The notes under the pieces are model-generated. The model made no database searches. It saw only the letters and a program-made list of their open reading frames with translations, and was not told the origin of the DNA. From UBA868 sp016776875 (GTDB taxonomy: Bacteria > Pseudomonadota > Gammaproteobacteria > Arenicellales > UBA868): DNA of 64,000 bases. The position numbers and the translations under genes are program-made. The stretch is from the NCBI GenBank assembly GCA_051201585.1, contig CP179198.1, forward strand, positions 992,001 through 1,056,000. The letters run 5' to 3'. Numbering within the stretch: position 1 is the first letter of the stretch; the number at the start of each line of letters is the position of its first letter. Of this stretch, positions 27,426 to 37,118 are shown piece by piece.

Positions 27426-29457
27426 ATGGCGAAAAAGAAAAACCTATCGGAAGTCAAGACGATTAAAGCGCTTCGCGAGGAGATTGAAGCGCATAACCAT
27501 CACTACTATGTGCTCGATGCACCGGTGGTGCCGGACTCGGTCTTCGATAAGCTGTTACAGGATCTTCAAGCGCTTGAGGAAGAGCGTCCTGATCTCATCA
27601 CTGAGGATTCTCCCACGCAAAGGGTTGGGGGAGCGCCGCTAGATCGGTTCGAAACGGTAGTGCATCAAGTGCCCATGCTTTCGCTCCAGAATGCTTTTTC
27701 AGACGACGAGCTATTCGATTTTGATCGTCGTTGTCGGGAGAGCGCAGGCCGGACATCGATGACTTACATGGCTGAACCTAAAATTGACGGTCTCGCGATC
27801 AGTCTGCGTTATGAGAATGGACAACTAACGCGTGCCGCAACTCGTGGAGATGGGCGCAATGGTGAGGACGTGACTTTAAATGCAAGAACCATCTCCTCAA
27901 TTCCGCTTCGGCTAGTCGGTAAAAATCCACCACGTGCGCTAGAGGTGCGTGGGGAAGTGTTTATGCCGGTAGCCGGATTTAATCGTTTGAATGATCAGCA
28001 GCGGATAAATGGTGAGAAGTTGTACGCCAACCCGAGAAATGCGGCTGCAGGCAGCCTTCGCCAGCTTGACCCCAAGGTCTGCGCCAATAGACCACTGTCT
28101 TTTTTCTGTTATTCCCTTGGTGCTTTAAATGGCGTTTCGCAGCCCGATAATCAAAATGACCTTTTGGACTTTTTTAAAAATATCGGCTTGCCAGTTAATT
28201 CAATCAGTCGGGAGGTTCAAGGTGTTGATCAATGTCTGGCCTATTATAAAGAGATTCTAGAAGCGCGATCGACTCTCGATTACGAGATTGATGGGGTTGT
28301 TTATAAGGTCAGTTCCTTTAAAGATCAGGAGCGTATTGGATTTGTTTCCCGGGCGCCCCGTTGGGCAATGGCGCATAAATTTCCCGCACAAGAGGAGACA
28401 ACCCAAGTTAAGGTCATTGAGATTCAGGTAGGCCGTTCCGGCGCGTTAACGCCGGTTGCACGATTGGAGCCAGTCTTTGTCGGCGGGGTGACGGTATCAA
28501 ATGCCACTCTGCATAACGCGGCGGAGATCGATCGACTAGACGTTCGTGAAGGCGACACGGTTGTAATTCGCAGAGCTGGAGATGTTATCCCCGAGGTAGT
28601 TTCTGTTCTTAAGGAGAGAAGAAAAAAGAACGCCAAACGTTATCGTTTTCCTGAGCATTGTCCGGTATGCGGATCAGAAGCATGCGTTGATGCGGGAGGA
28701 ATTATTCAGCGATGTAGTGCGGGACTGTCGTGTTCGGCACAAGTCAAGGAATCCATAAAGCATTTTGTCTCAAGAAAAGCGCTTGATGTTGAAGGTCTGG
28801 GATCAAAATTGATTGATCAGCTTGTCGATATTGGGCGGATTGGCTCTGCTGCAGATCTTTTCACTTTGACTCAATCAGAGCTTTCAAAAGCTAGATAGAA
28901 TGGGAGAGAAGTCTGCAGCCAATCTGATCAGTGCACTTGAAAAAAGTCGGTCAACCACTTTGCCGAGGTTCTTGTATTCTCTCGGAATTCCGCAGGTCGG
29001 GGAGACTACCTCCGAAACGCTTGCAAGTTCTTTTGGTTCGCTAGAGGCGCTTTTGGAAAGTTCGGTCGAAGCACTTGAAGCGGTTCCTGATGTCGGGCCA
29101 GTCGTTGCTGGCGAGATTCGCCGATTTTTTGATCAAAATCATAATGTTTTAATTATTAATTCGCTCATCGGGCATGGAATTTTCTGGGATACAACACCCA
29201 CTCAGTCAAAGCCGGCTGGCGTGCTTAAAGATAAAACAGTTGTTGTGACGGGCACTTTGCCTTCAATGAGTCGTGATCAGGCCCGCCAATGGCTGATCGA
29301 ACAGGGGGCTAAGGTGAGTGCGAGTGTTTCGAAACGAACCGATTATCTCGTCGCGGGCGCCGATCCGGGGTCCAAACTTGAAAAAGCATTAGCGCTCGGT
29401 GTCGAGGTGCTTGATGAAGAGCAGTTGAGAGCGCTTGCCAACTCCGAGTTGTCGTAA
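27426..29457 (+). CDS. ligA: NAD-dependent DNA ligase LigA (single frameshift)
   Basis: The essential replicative ligase sealing nicks with NAD. The adenylated lysine is about K119 in AEPKIDGLAISL, followed by TRGDGRNGEDVT, the OB fold, the zinc finger CPVCGSEAC...RCSAGLSC, helix-hairpin-helix repeats and a C-terminal BRCT domain (KDKTVVVTGTLPSMSRDQAR). The frame breaks in an AAAA run at 28886-28889; removing one A reads SKLDRMGEKSAANLISALEK and restores about 676 residues, the normal length. A truly broken ligA would be lethal unless a second copy exists, so the indel is probably an error. Confidence 0.94.
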
Positions 29458-29514
29458 TTTTTAAACTTCCGCTAATCGATCTAGATAGCGAATCGACTAG
29501 TTTGATAAAATCTT

Positions 29515-29533
29515 CAAGTGTAGTGAACACTTG
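29515..29533. promoter_or_regulatory. dyad in the acnA leader
   Basis: CAAGTGT (29515-29521) and ACACTTG (29527-29533) are perfect seven-base inverted arms around AGTGA, ending five bases before the first acnA ATG. It could be an operator or a small hairpin affecting translation. No regulator is identified. Confidence 0.3.
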
Positions 29534-29538
29534 CGTAA

Positions 29539-32220
29539 ATGGAGAGCCCGCCGTTGTCAGTTAAAAACACTTTTGGCACAAAGACGACCCTAGAGGTCAA
29601 CGGAAAAAATTATGAGATTCATGCGCTTGATCTCCTGGGAGAGCGCTTTGATCTTAACCGTATGCCTATCACCCTTAAGATTCTGCTTGAGAATTTACTC
29701 CGAACAGAGGATGGTATTAGCGTGACCTCTGACGACGTTGAGGTGCTTGCAAGCTGGACTCCTGAATCCCTCCAGTCAACAGAGATCGCGTTTAGTCCGG
29801 CTCGAGTGCTCATGCAGGATTTTACAGGCGTGCCGGCAGTAGTTGACCTTGCCGCGATGCGAGAGGCGGTTGCCGAGCTTGGAGGTGATTCTTCGAAGGT
29901 CAATCCGTTATCACCCGCTGATTTGGTCATCGATCACTCGGTGATGGTGGACCATTTTGGCAATCCTGGGGCGTTACGAAACAATTCGGCGCTAGAGTAT
30001 TCCAGGAACGCTGAGCGGTACGCGTTTTTGCGATGGGGGCAGTCTGCGTTTAGCGACTTTCAAGTGGTGCCACCATCAACAGGTATTGTGCATCAGGTCA
30101 ATGTTGAGTTTCTCGCGAGTGTCGTGTTCAGTCGTGAGCAAGAAGATAGATTGACTGCTTATCCGGACACGGTTGTCGGAACGGATTCCCATACCACGAT
30201 GATTAATGGCCTTGGCGTGTTGGGTTGGGGAGTTGGAGGGATTGAGGCGGAAGCCGCCATGCTGGGACAAGCCGTCACGATGCTCATTCCTGAGGTGGTC
30301 GGTTTTGAATTGAAGGGCCAACTGCCCGAAGGCACCACAGCCACTGATCTGGTGCTGACCGTAGTAGAAATTCTCAGAGCGGCGGGTGTTGTCGGAAAAT
30401 TTGTAGAGTTTTTTGGTGATGGGCTTGATCACCTCTCCCTGGCTGATAAAGCGACTATCGCGAATATGGCGCCCGAGTATGGCGCGACCTGCGGATTCTT
30501 TCCTGTCGATCAGGAAGCTCTAAATTATCTTAGATTGACTGGTCGCTCTGAAGAGGAAATCGATCTGGTTGAGGCATACACTCGTCGGCAAGGCATGTTT
30601 CGGGATGCTGAAACCCCAAAGGCTGACTTTAATAATGTCATCACACTTAACCTGGACTCTATCGTCGCGAGTATTGCGGGACCCAAGCGCCCTCAAGATC
30701 GGATTGCATTATCAGATGCCAAGCATGAAATCCGCTCAGCTTTGACAGAGGTTCGCCAAGGCAAAGAAAAAGAGTCTGCGATCATCTCAGTAAATGGTCG
30801 GGACGAAGAATTGTCAGACCTATCGGTTGTGATTGCTGCAATTACCAGCTGTACGAATACGTCTAATCCTGGAGTCATCATGGCGGCGGGATTGCTTGCG
30901 CAAAATGCTCGACGTCGAGGGATGACGGTCAAGCCATGGGTTAAAACTTCTCTCGCACCGGGCTCTCAGGTAGTGACTGACTACTTGCGAGATGCTGATT
31001 TGCTCGATGATCTTGAGAGTATCGGGTTCGCAGTGGTGGGCTATGGTTGCACGACCTGTATTGGAAACTCGGGGCCTTTGCCCGAGCCGGTCTCGGGCGC
31101 GATAAAAGATAAAGACCTAGTGGTTTCGTCGGTCCTATCGGGGAACAGGAATTTTGAGGGTCGCGTCCATTCAGATGTTCGAATGAACTTCCTGGCATCT
31201 CCTCCGCTTGTTGTGGCTTACGCGCTCGCGGGCACTACGGATATTGACTTCTCTTCCGAACCTATTGGCTTAGATAGTGAAGGCCTCCCAGTGATGTTGC
31301 AAGAGATTTGGCCTGATACCGGGGAAGTCAATCGGACTATCAATAGCCACGTGACACGAGAGATGTTCAAGGCCCGATATGCCGACGTATTTGAAGGGGA
31401 CAACCTCTGGAAAGAGGTTCCCGTAACTGAGGGCGTGCAATTTCAATGGGATAACGACTCCACTTATGTGCGGAGACCCCCGTATTTTGACCAGATGAGT
31501 CGGACGCCACCGGGTATACCTGAGATTTCGGAGGCAAGAATACTCGCAGTCTTGGGCGATAGCATTACAACGGATCACATCTCCCCCGCTGGCGCCATTG
31601 CGGTCGATAGTCCGGCAGGACGGTATCTGTCTCAACGAGAGGTTGAGGCTAAAGATTTCAACTCTTATGGATCCCGTCGCGGTAATCATGAGGTCATGAT
31701 GCGTGGGACGTTCGCGAATATTCGCCTGCGAAATTTAATGGTGCCGGGTGTTGAGGGGGGTTGGACGTTATTCCATCCTAGTCGTGAGCAAATGACAATT
31801 TATGATGCCGCAATGCGTTACGCTGAACAGGAGACACCGTTAGTTGTTGTGGGGGGTAAGGAATACGGCACGGGCTCATCCAGGGATTGGGCGGCAAAAG
31901 GCGCCGCGTTGCTAGGTGTACGGTCAGTGCTGGTTGAGAGTTTTGAACGCATTCATCGGTCTAATCTTGTCGGAATGGGCGTGTTGCCGTTGCAATTTCC
32001 CGATGGGCAGAATGCGAAGACTCTTAAAATTACGGGTGAGGAAGTAATCAGTATCGATCAGCCGGGTGTTGGTGATCAACACGTTAAAGTTTGCCTGACA
32101 CGTCCGAGTGGTGCCACGGCGTCATTTGATGCTCGAGTCAGAATTGATACCCCGAAAGAGTGGGAGTACTACATCAATGGCGGGATACTCCCGTTCATGG
32201 TGAGACAGTTAGTGGGCTAA
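29539..32220 (+). CDS. acnA: aconitate hydratase A
   Basis: An AcnA/IRP-type aconitase converting citrate to isocitrate in the TCA and glyoxylate cycles. The 893-residue protein holds the [4Fe-4S] ligands in AITSCTNTSNP and GYGCTTCIGNSGPLP, the substrate stretch VVGTDSHTTMINGLG near the N-terminus, and the swivelling C-terminal domain with KEYGTGSSRDWAAKG. ATG 29539 has no ribosome site; a TTG at 29554, nine bases after GGAG, gives an N-terminus (SVKNTFGTKTTLEVNGK) more like relatives and may be the true start. The stop overlaps that of the convergent EamA gene by four bases. Confidence 0.95.
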   Translation: MESPPLSVKNTFGTKTTLEVNGKNYEIHALDLLGERFDLNRMPITLKILLENLLRTEDGISVTSDDVEVLASWTPESLQSTEIAFSPARVLMQDFTGVPAVVDLAAMREAVAELGGDSSKVNPLSPADLVIDHSVMVDHFGNPGALRNNSALEYSRNAERYAFLRWGQSAFSDFQVVPPSTGIVHQVNVEFLASVVFSREQEDRLTAYPDTVVGTDSHTTMINGLGVLGWGVGGIEAEAAMLGQAVTMLIPEVVGFELKGQLPEGTTATDLVLTVVEILRAAGVVGKFVEFFGDGLDHLSLADKATIANMAPEYGATCGFFPVDQEALNYLRLTGRSEEEIDLVEAYTRRQGMFRDAETPKADFNNVITLNLDSIVASIAGPKRPQDRIALSDAKHEIRSALTEVRQGKEKESAIISVNGRDEELSDLSVVIAAITSCTNTSNPGVIMAAGLLAQNARRRGMTVKPWVKTSLAPGSQVVTDYLRDADLLDDLESIGFAVVGYGCTTCIGNSGPLPEPVSGAIKDKDLVVSSVLSGNRNFEGRVHSDVRMNFLASPPLVVAYALAGTTDIDFSSEPIGLDSEGLPVMLQEIWPDTGEVNRTINSHVTREMFKARYADVFEGDNLWKEVPVTEGVQFQWDNDSTYVRRPPYFDQMSRTPPGIPEISEARILAVLGDSITTDHISPAGAIAVDSPAGRYLSQREVEAKDFNSYGSRRGNHEVMMRGTFANIRLRNLMVPGVEGGWTLFHPSREQMTIYDAAMRYAEQETPLVVVGGKEYGTGSSRDWAAKGAALLGVRSVLVESFERIHRSNLVGMGVLPLQFPDGQNAKTLKITGEEVISIDQPGVGDQHVKVCLTRPSGATASFDARVRIDTPKEWEYYINGGILPFMVRQLVG

Positions 32221-33116
32221 GTTTTCAAAGCCCGCGCTAAGTTCTTTCGAGGGCGGACAATGTTGATAGAAATCACGACCAAGGTCAGCGCGGTGATCAG
32301 CCGCCATGAGAAGATCTCGTTTAAAAAAAGCACACCCCAAAGTGCGCCGAGTACAGGAACGATGTAATTCACTTGAGCGAATCGGTTTGCGCCGAGTTGC
32401 GATATCAGGTGAAAGAAAATGAGCATCGCGATCGCTGTGGGCCCGACTCCAAGATAGGCAATCGCCAGCCAACCACTGGCGGTGATCGATTGAGTCAAAG
32501 GGCTCTCGATTAGGAATGTGACGGGCGTCATCCATAAGCATGCACAGATCATCGTGCCGCCGGCGATTTGCTCTCCGGACCAATGACCGGAGAAAAAGCG
32601 CGTGAACGTCGTAGATGCTCCATAACAAATCGCACTTAATACTACGGCGAGTTGGGCAACCAAGGGTCCACTCAAGCCCTCAAGGGCGGCAGGCCCAACA
32701 AGAACCGCAACACTTCCAAGTCCGACCATAATACCCATTCCTGTTCGGGCGGTGAAAGACTCATCTTTGATAAAAATATGTGCCAGGACGGCAGTGGTGA
32801 TTGGCATGATACCCATCAGCACAGCCGTTAAACCGCTGTCAATCCGTGTTTCACCCCAACTAATCAAGCTGAATGGTAATGCGTTCCCAATAAGACCAAT
32901 GAAAGCGCATATTTTCCAGTAACCGAGATTCCGTGGGAGTCGTATTGAGTTAAGTTTCAGCCATATCATTAATAAAACTGCCGCAATGCTGAGTCGTGCC
33001 CAAGTCAGCGTCAGAGGACCAACAGATTCCACCCCAATTTTAATGAAGGCGAATGATCCGCTCCACAGAACAGCAAGGAGAAGAAGAAGCGAATAGTTTT
33101 TGACATGAGAAGGCAA
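32217..33116 (-). CDS. EamA/DMT-family transporter
   Basis: The 299-residue inner-membrane protein has about ten hydrophobic helices and the two-fold EamA repeat: LWSGSFAFIKIGVESVGPLT in the first half and NYIVPVLGALWGVLFLNE in the second. Members export amino acids or other metabolites, driven by proton exchange; this one has no recognisable substrate signature. It is convergent with acnA and divergent from the N-formylglutamate amidohydrolase gene across 113 bases. Confidence 0.88.
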   Translation of the reverse strand: MPSHVKNYSLLLLLAVLWSGSFAFIKIGVESVGPLTLTWARLSIAAVLLMIWLKLNSIRLPRNLGYWKICAFIGLIGNALPFSLISWGETRIDSGLTAVLMGIMPITTAVLAHIFIKDESFTARTGMGIMVGLGSVAVLVGPAALEGLSGPLVAQLAVVLSAICYGASTTFTRFFSGHWSGEQIAGGTMICACLWMTPVTFLIESPLTQSITASGWLAIAYLGVGPTAIAMLIFFHLISQLGANRFAQVNYIVPVLGALWGVLFLNEIFSWRLITALTLVVISINIVRPRKNLARALKT

Positions 33117-33229
33117 ACGAGTAATTTCCTGAATTGCGATAACTATGATGGACGATTCTGTCGATCAAATGATCATTTACAATTAACCGTCAAGTTAATA
33201 GATTAATTTTGTTCCAAAAGATTTAAATA

Positions 33230-34000
33230 ATGTTGTTATCCAAAAACGACCCATCGCCTTTTAAGGTTTATAACGAAACGTGCGAGACCCCGGTACTATT
33301 GGTCTGCGATCATGCCGGCAATGAAATTCCTGAGAACCTAAAATTACTTGGCTTGCCTCGTGAGGTGCTTGAGACTCACATTGCAATCGACCTAGGGTGT
33401 CGGGATCTCGCAATCGCGCTTTCCGATTTGATGAAGTCTACGCTAATAATAGCGAGTTATTCACGATTGACGATTGATTTGAATCGGTCACCGTATGATG
33501 AAACGCTGATTACGCCAATTAGTGATGGTATCGAGATCCCGGGAAACCAAAACCTGTCGACGATTGATCAGAAGAGTCGAGTCGAGGAAATCTTTGATCC
33601 CTATCATGCCGCTATTGACAGAGAGATCAAGCGATTGCAGGGTCGCCAGAGTCGAGTCGGTGTTATTTCGATGCATAGTTTTACACCGTCAATGGGTGGC
33701 CGAAGTCGGCCCTGGGAGATAGGGATTCTGTGGGCCAAGGATGACCGTATTAGTCGACCCTTAATCAACAGTCTTCGGTCTGAGATCGACCTTTGTGTAG
33801 GCGATAACGAACCTTATGACGCGCGTGAAAATTATGGGTATACGGTGGAATCCCATGGCGAAAAAGCAGAAATCCCTGGCGTGTTGATTGAGGTCCGGCA
33901 AGATCTAATCGATTCGGATTTGGGTGTTAAAAAATGGGCGGATAAAATTTTTCAGCATCTCAACCCGATCTTGCTTGATCTTGCTCTATCGATCGATTGA
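33230..34000 (+). CDS. N-formylglutamate amidohydrolase family protein
   Basis: The 256-residue zinc-dependent hydrolase family splits N-formylglutamate into formate and glutamate, the last step of one histidine route. VLLVCDHAGNEIPENL and HIAIDLGCRDLA near the N-terminus, then YSRLTIDLNRSPYDE and ISMHSFTPSMGG, match the family motifs, with His/Asp ligands in CDHAGN and MHSFTP. No hut genes are nearby; instead argE, hyuA and gshA lie downstream. Many members are annotated only by homology, so another N-acyl amino acid is possible. The formate released could feed the dehydrogenase at 48 kb. Confidence 0.85.
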   Translation: MLLSKNDPSPFKVYNETCETPVLLVCDHAGNEIPENLKLLGLPREVLETHIAIDLGCRDLAIALSDLMKSTLIIASYSRLTIDLNRSPYDETLITPISDGIEIPGNQNLSTIDQKSRVEEIFDPYHAAIDREIKRLQGRQSRVGVISMHSFTPSMGGRSRPWEIGILWAKDDRISRPLINSLRSEIDLCVGDNEPYDARENYGYTVESHGEKAEIPGVLIEVRQDLIDSDLGVKKWADKIFQHLNPILLDLALSID

Positions 34001-34033
34001 CCCAGATAACGCAAGTTTTTGCGGCATTTTTGA

Positions 34034-34966
34034 CTAGGGATGTGTAATTCCCGACCGCAGTCCGACGCCCTGGCAGTCCAGATCGAATTGCTCGAGGGAC
34101 TGTAAAAAATAACGCTTACTTTTTGGCATCGGTACTCGGACGCCGGCCATATATGAAATAAGATCAGCGCCCTCACCAAGCAAGCGCGCACCTTTCTGGA
34201 GTTGTAGCCGAGCAAGTGCACTCAGTCCTTGCTGCGGCTCGGGCTCAAAAGCCTTTATTTTTTCTTTTAACGTCACAAATTCCGGCCAGTTTTTAAAAAA
34301 ATCGGGATCACTCTTCATCAGTTCAGTTTCGACGCGGGCTGCCCGTGCAAAGTCGCGAACGGTGCCTCCTGTTGCTTGAAAGCAGGGTACAGACTCAAAC
34401 GTGTCCACTATTCTTTGGGCAACATCGTCGATTGCTCGCATGGTTTGAGAAATTTTGACATATCGACTGTCATAGTAATTCGCGATTGAGTGCGTAAAGA
34501 CTTTAAACGGCTCTCCCCAGAGTTCATCAACCCCTTCATGACCGCTGGGATGGCGCACTTGTTTCCCCAGTTCAAGTGCCTCTTCAAAACAGGCACTGCA
34601 TTCGAGCATCAGATTGTTATCCTGATTGACTGCAATCCCTTTACTCTCAAGATCAACAATGCTTGTAAAAATATCAGTGGCGCGATTAAAAAGCGCGCCT
34701 GCAAGCATCGCAGCATTTACTCTTTTTTTGGCTGGGTCCTGTTCAGAAATGAAACTCAATCTCGCAGACTCAACTTTATGCCCAGGTGTATTTATTCCCG
34801 GTTCGGTATGATGAAAAGTGCGCCGCGTCAGCATAACAAGAAGATCACGCTTGGCAGACAACGTCTCGAGCGGCGGTGCGTAATAGCGAATCCAGTACCC
34901 GTCATAGAAAATATGCGGTCGATCGTTAATATTTTTCCGCGAACCGTTTTTGATGCTTGTGCTCAT
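34034..34966 (-). CDS. conserved-looking hypothetical protein downstream of hyuA
   Basis: I do not recognise this gene. From ATG 34966 it encodes 310 mostly helical, soluble residues starting MSTSIKNGSRKNINDRPHIF, with striking aromatic clusters (FYDGYWIRYYAPP, NYYDSRY) and no signal peptide or membrane helix. An in-frame ATG at 35038, nine bases after the hyuA stop, adds 24 less protein-like residues; neither start has a clear ribosome site. Position at the end of the hbd-hyuA transcription unit suggests a linked role, perhaps a partner or sensor of the hydrolase. It converges with the N-formylglutamate amidohydrolase gene 33 bases away. Confidence 0.6.
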   Translation of the reverse strand: MSTSIKNGSRKNINDRPHIFYDGYWIRYYAPPLETLSAKRDLLVMLTRRTFHHTEPGINTPGHKVESARLSFISEQDPAKKRVNAAMLAGALFNRATDIFTSIVDLESKGIAVNQDNNLMLECSACFEEALELGKQVRHPSGHEGVDELWGEPFKVFTHSIANYYDSRYVKISQTMRAIDDVAQRIVDTFESVPCFQATGGTVRDFARAARVETELMKSDPDFFKNWPEFVTLKEKIKAFEPEPQQGLSALARLQLQKGARLLGEGADLISYMAGVRVPMPKSKRYFLQSLEQFDLDCQGVGLRSGITHP

Positions 34967-35047
34967 AGGATGAAGGTTGGGGTCTATTGCGGACCGCGCG
35001 CCGAATTGTACGCTCCCACAACAGTGTAGGAAACCCATTAGTCGAAA

Positions 35048-37060
35048 TTAGTAAATCGCAGGCCGCCCCGAGGCAACCGCCGTAACGCGGGCTTCAAAAA
35101 ACACCGTAGATTCAGAGTCCGGATCATCGACTTCATCCAGGTCATGGTGGGAGATGACGCGAATTTCAGAAGCGCCCGCGCGCTGCGCTCGCTCGTTCGC
35201 GATTTGATGGGCGGCACGTTCGGCTACGTCCAACGCTTTTGACAAGCGCGGATAGTCTTCTGGACCCTCAGGAAGGAAGACGCGAAATACTCCCTGACTC
35301 GGTTGGGTAATCGTGATTTGCGCCCGCTGCACAACACTACTGGCGACTGCGCCAATCGCGTTGGCCACAGATCCGTGACTTGGCAACGCGAGCTGGATAT
35401 CAAATTTTTCTGCTACCGCGGGATAGTAAAGATTGGCGGGCGCACCGACTGCGACGAGCGTCCGCTGTGTGTCTACTTTTAGCGAGAACAAGCCGCTATC
35501 AATATTACTTGTACCTGTGATCCAGTCACTAAAGATTTGCGCGGTCCGATTACGGTCTTTCTCGTCTGTCGCATTCGGGTCTGTCGCCAGGCAGGCCGAG
35601 ACCAGAGTCGAACAAATTGCTTTGATCACATGCGCTTCAATGGCCTCGCTAGGACCAACCGGGTCGTCTTCGGTAAATTGACCCCACCCATAGATCTGAC
35701 GCATTTGCTTAGCCCAAATGACTGCCGATATTTTGGAAGCTTGGGTTGACCAGTGATTACTTTTTTCCAGTACGTGAGCCGCATCGGTGGGCGTAAAGCC
35801 GCTGTAAATGGCGATTCCATCTCGAACGAGTCTTGCGGCGGCTCTGGCGAGGCCTCTGTCTGAATTCGCAAGCGCTTCTAGATCCACCGGACCTTCTGTA
35901 AGTCGCTGCCAGACTTCTTTTTCGTCTTCTGTAAATCTGAGACGTTGACTGGATTCGGCGAACAGTGGAACAGCAAATCTAATACTTCTGGGGCTGACTG
36001 GTGCATGCTCTCGAATCTGGAGCAACTTCAGGATATCCGGATAATGATGGGCCAGAAGACTCATGGGAACGACGCGGCGAGGTCCGATTGCGAGGCCGAC
36101 ACCCCCTTGAAAACGGGCTTCACTATCGCCTCCAAGCCCAATTGAGAACACGCGTACGGCTTCAACCATGGGTCGCCAGTCCCCAATAACGGTCGCCTCA
36201 GCGCTTATGACGGGGCGACCGTCCGTCACGATCGCGATATCGGTCGTGGTGCCCCCCATGTCAGCGATGATTGCGTTGTCATGACGACTTATTTGTGCGG
36301 CGCCCATCACACTCGCCGCTGGTCCTGAGAGAATGGTTTCTACCGGTCGTTGAAGGGCGGCGGAGGCGCTTATTAATGAGCCATCTCCCTTAACCATCAT
36401 TAACGGCGCGCGAATTTGGCGACTCTCAAGAATAGATTCGATTGCACGAATTAATTCATCGATATAGGGAATAAGGGAAGCGTTAAAAGCAACGGTCAGC
36501 GCTCTTCTTGGCGCATCAAGTCTCGATGCAAGTTCATGTCCGCATGTCACGGGTTTGTTGCTTACTGATCGTACGAGCGCCTGCAGCGCGAGTTCGTGCT
36601 CGGGATTTCGAACCGCAAACATGCTGGAGATTCCGAACGCTGCAACATCATCCTGCCGAGCCTCGACAATTTTACGAGCCGCTTCCAAGTCAAGAGGAGA
36701 CTGTTCAACACCGCTCGCATTGTGCCCACCCGTCAAAATCTCGCAGTAACCTCCTCGGACAATTTTCTCGAGTTGAGCTCGATTAACTTGATGTGTGTTG
36801 TAACCCGCAAGCAGTAGGCAGACCGGTGTTCCCCGACCCTCAACCACCGCGTTAGTTGCTAAGGTTGTTGATAAGGAAACAAGCGAGACATGATCTAACT
36901 TTTCGGCCGGAAGCTGATTAAGTGCGTTGTTGATGCCGTGACTCAGTGAGTGGTGCGTGGTCAAGGATTTGCCCGTACAGACAACACTGCCGCTCTCGGC
37001 TAAAAGCACCGCATCGGTATAGGTGCCACCGGTATCAATACCTAGACGTAAGGTGCTCAT
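35048..37060 (-). CDS. hyuA: hydantoinase/oxoprolinase family protein (HyuA-type subunit)
   Basis: The 670-residue ATP-dependent amidohydrolase subunit opens hydantoin, oxoproline or related lactam rings. RLGIDTGGTYTDAVLL (about 5-20) is the N-terminal phosphate-binding motif, LSTTLATNAVVEGRG follows, and the central ASKHA-type ATPase core has LSGPAASVMGAAQ and IIADMGGTTTDIAIV. The HyuB-type second subunit is absent next to it. Acetone carboxylases and N-methylhydantoinases share this fold, so the substrate is open. It lies between the 3-hydroxyacyl-CoA dehydrogenase gene (58-base gap) and the unknown gene. Confidence 0.85.
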   Translation of the reverse strand: MSTLRLGIDTGGTYTDAVLLAESGSVVCTGKSLTTHHSLSHGINNALNQLPAEKLDHVSLVSLSTTLATNAVVEGRGTPVCLLLAGYNTHQVNRAQLEKIVRGGYCEILTGGHNASGVEQSPLDLEAARKIVEARQDDVAAFGISSMFAVRNPEHELALQALVRSVSNKPVTCGHELASRLDAPRRALTVAFNASLIPYIDELIRAIESILESRQIRAPLMMVKGDGSLISASAALQRPVETILSGPAASVMGAAQISRHDNAIIADMGGTTTDIAIVTDGRPVISAEATVIGDWRPMVEAVRVFSIGLGGDSEARFQGGVGLAIGPRRVVPMSLLAHHYPDILKLLQIREHAPVSPRSIRFAVPLFAESSQRLRFTEDEKEVWQRLTEGPVDLEALANSDRGLARAAARLVRDGIAIYSGFTPTDAAHVLEKSNHWSTQASKISAVIWAKQMRQIYGWGQFTEDDPVGPSEAIEAHVIKAICSTLVSACLATDPNATDEKDRNRTAQIFSDWITGTSNIDSGLFSLKVDTQRTLVAVGAPANLYYPAVAEKFDIQLALPSHGSVANAIGAVASSVVQRAQITITQPSQGVFRVFLPEGPEDYPRLSKALDVAERAAHQIANERAQRAGASEIRVISHHDLDEVDDPDSESTVFFEARVTAVASGRPAIY

Positions 37061-37118
37061 GGTCGAAAGCCGATTAATTAACGGTAAAAATCACGGTTTC
37101 TGGATCAGATCTCTTATC

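Noticed and set aside
34490..35029. 179-codon plus-strand frame opposite the unknown gene
   Set aside because: Antisense to a better-supported minus-strand gene, with basic, non-globular composition.
36508..36817. Plus-strand frames of 64 to 92 codons inside hyuA
   Set aside because: Arginine/serine-rich shadows of the minus-strand hyuA codons.
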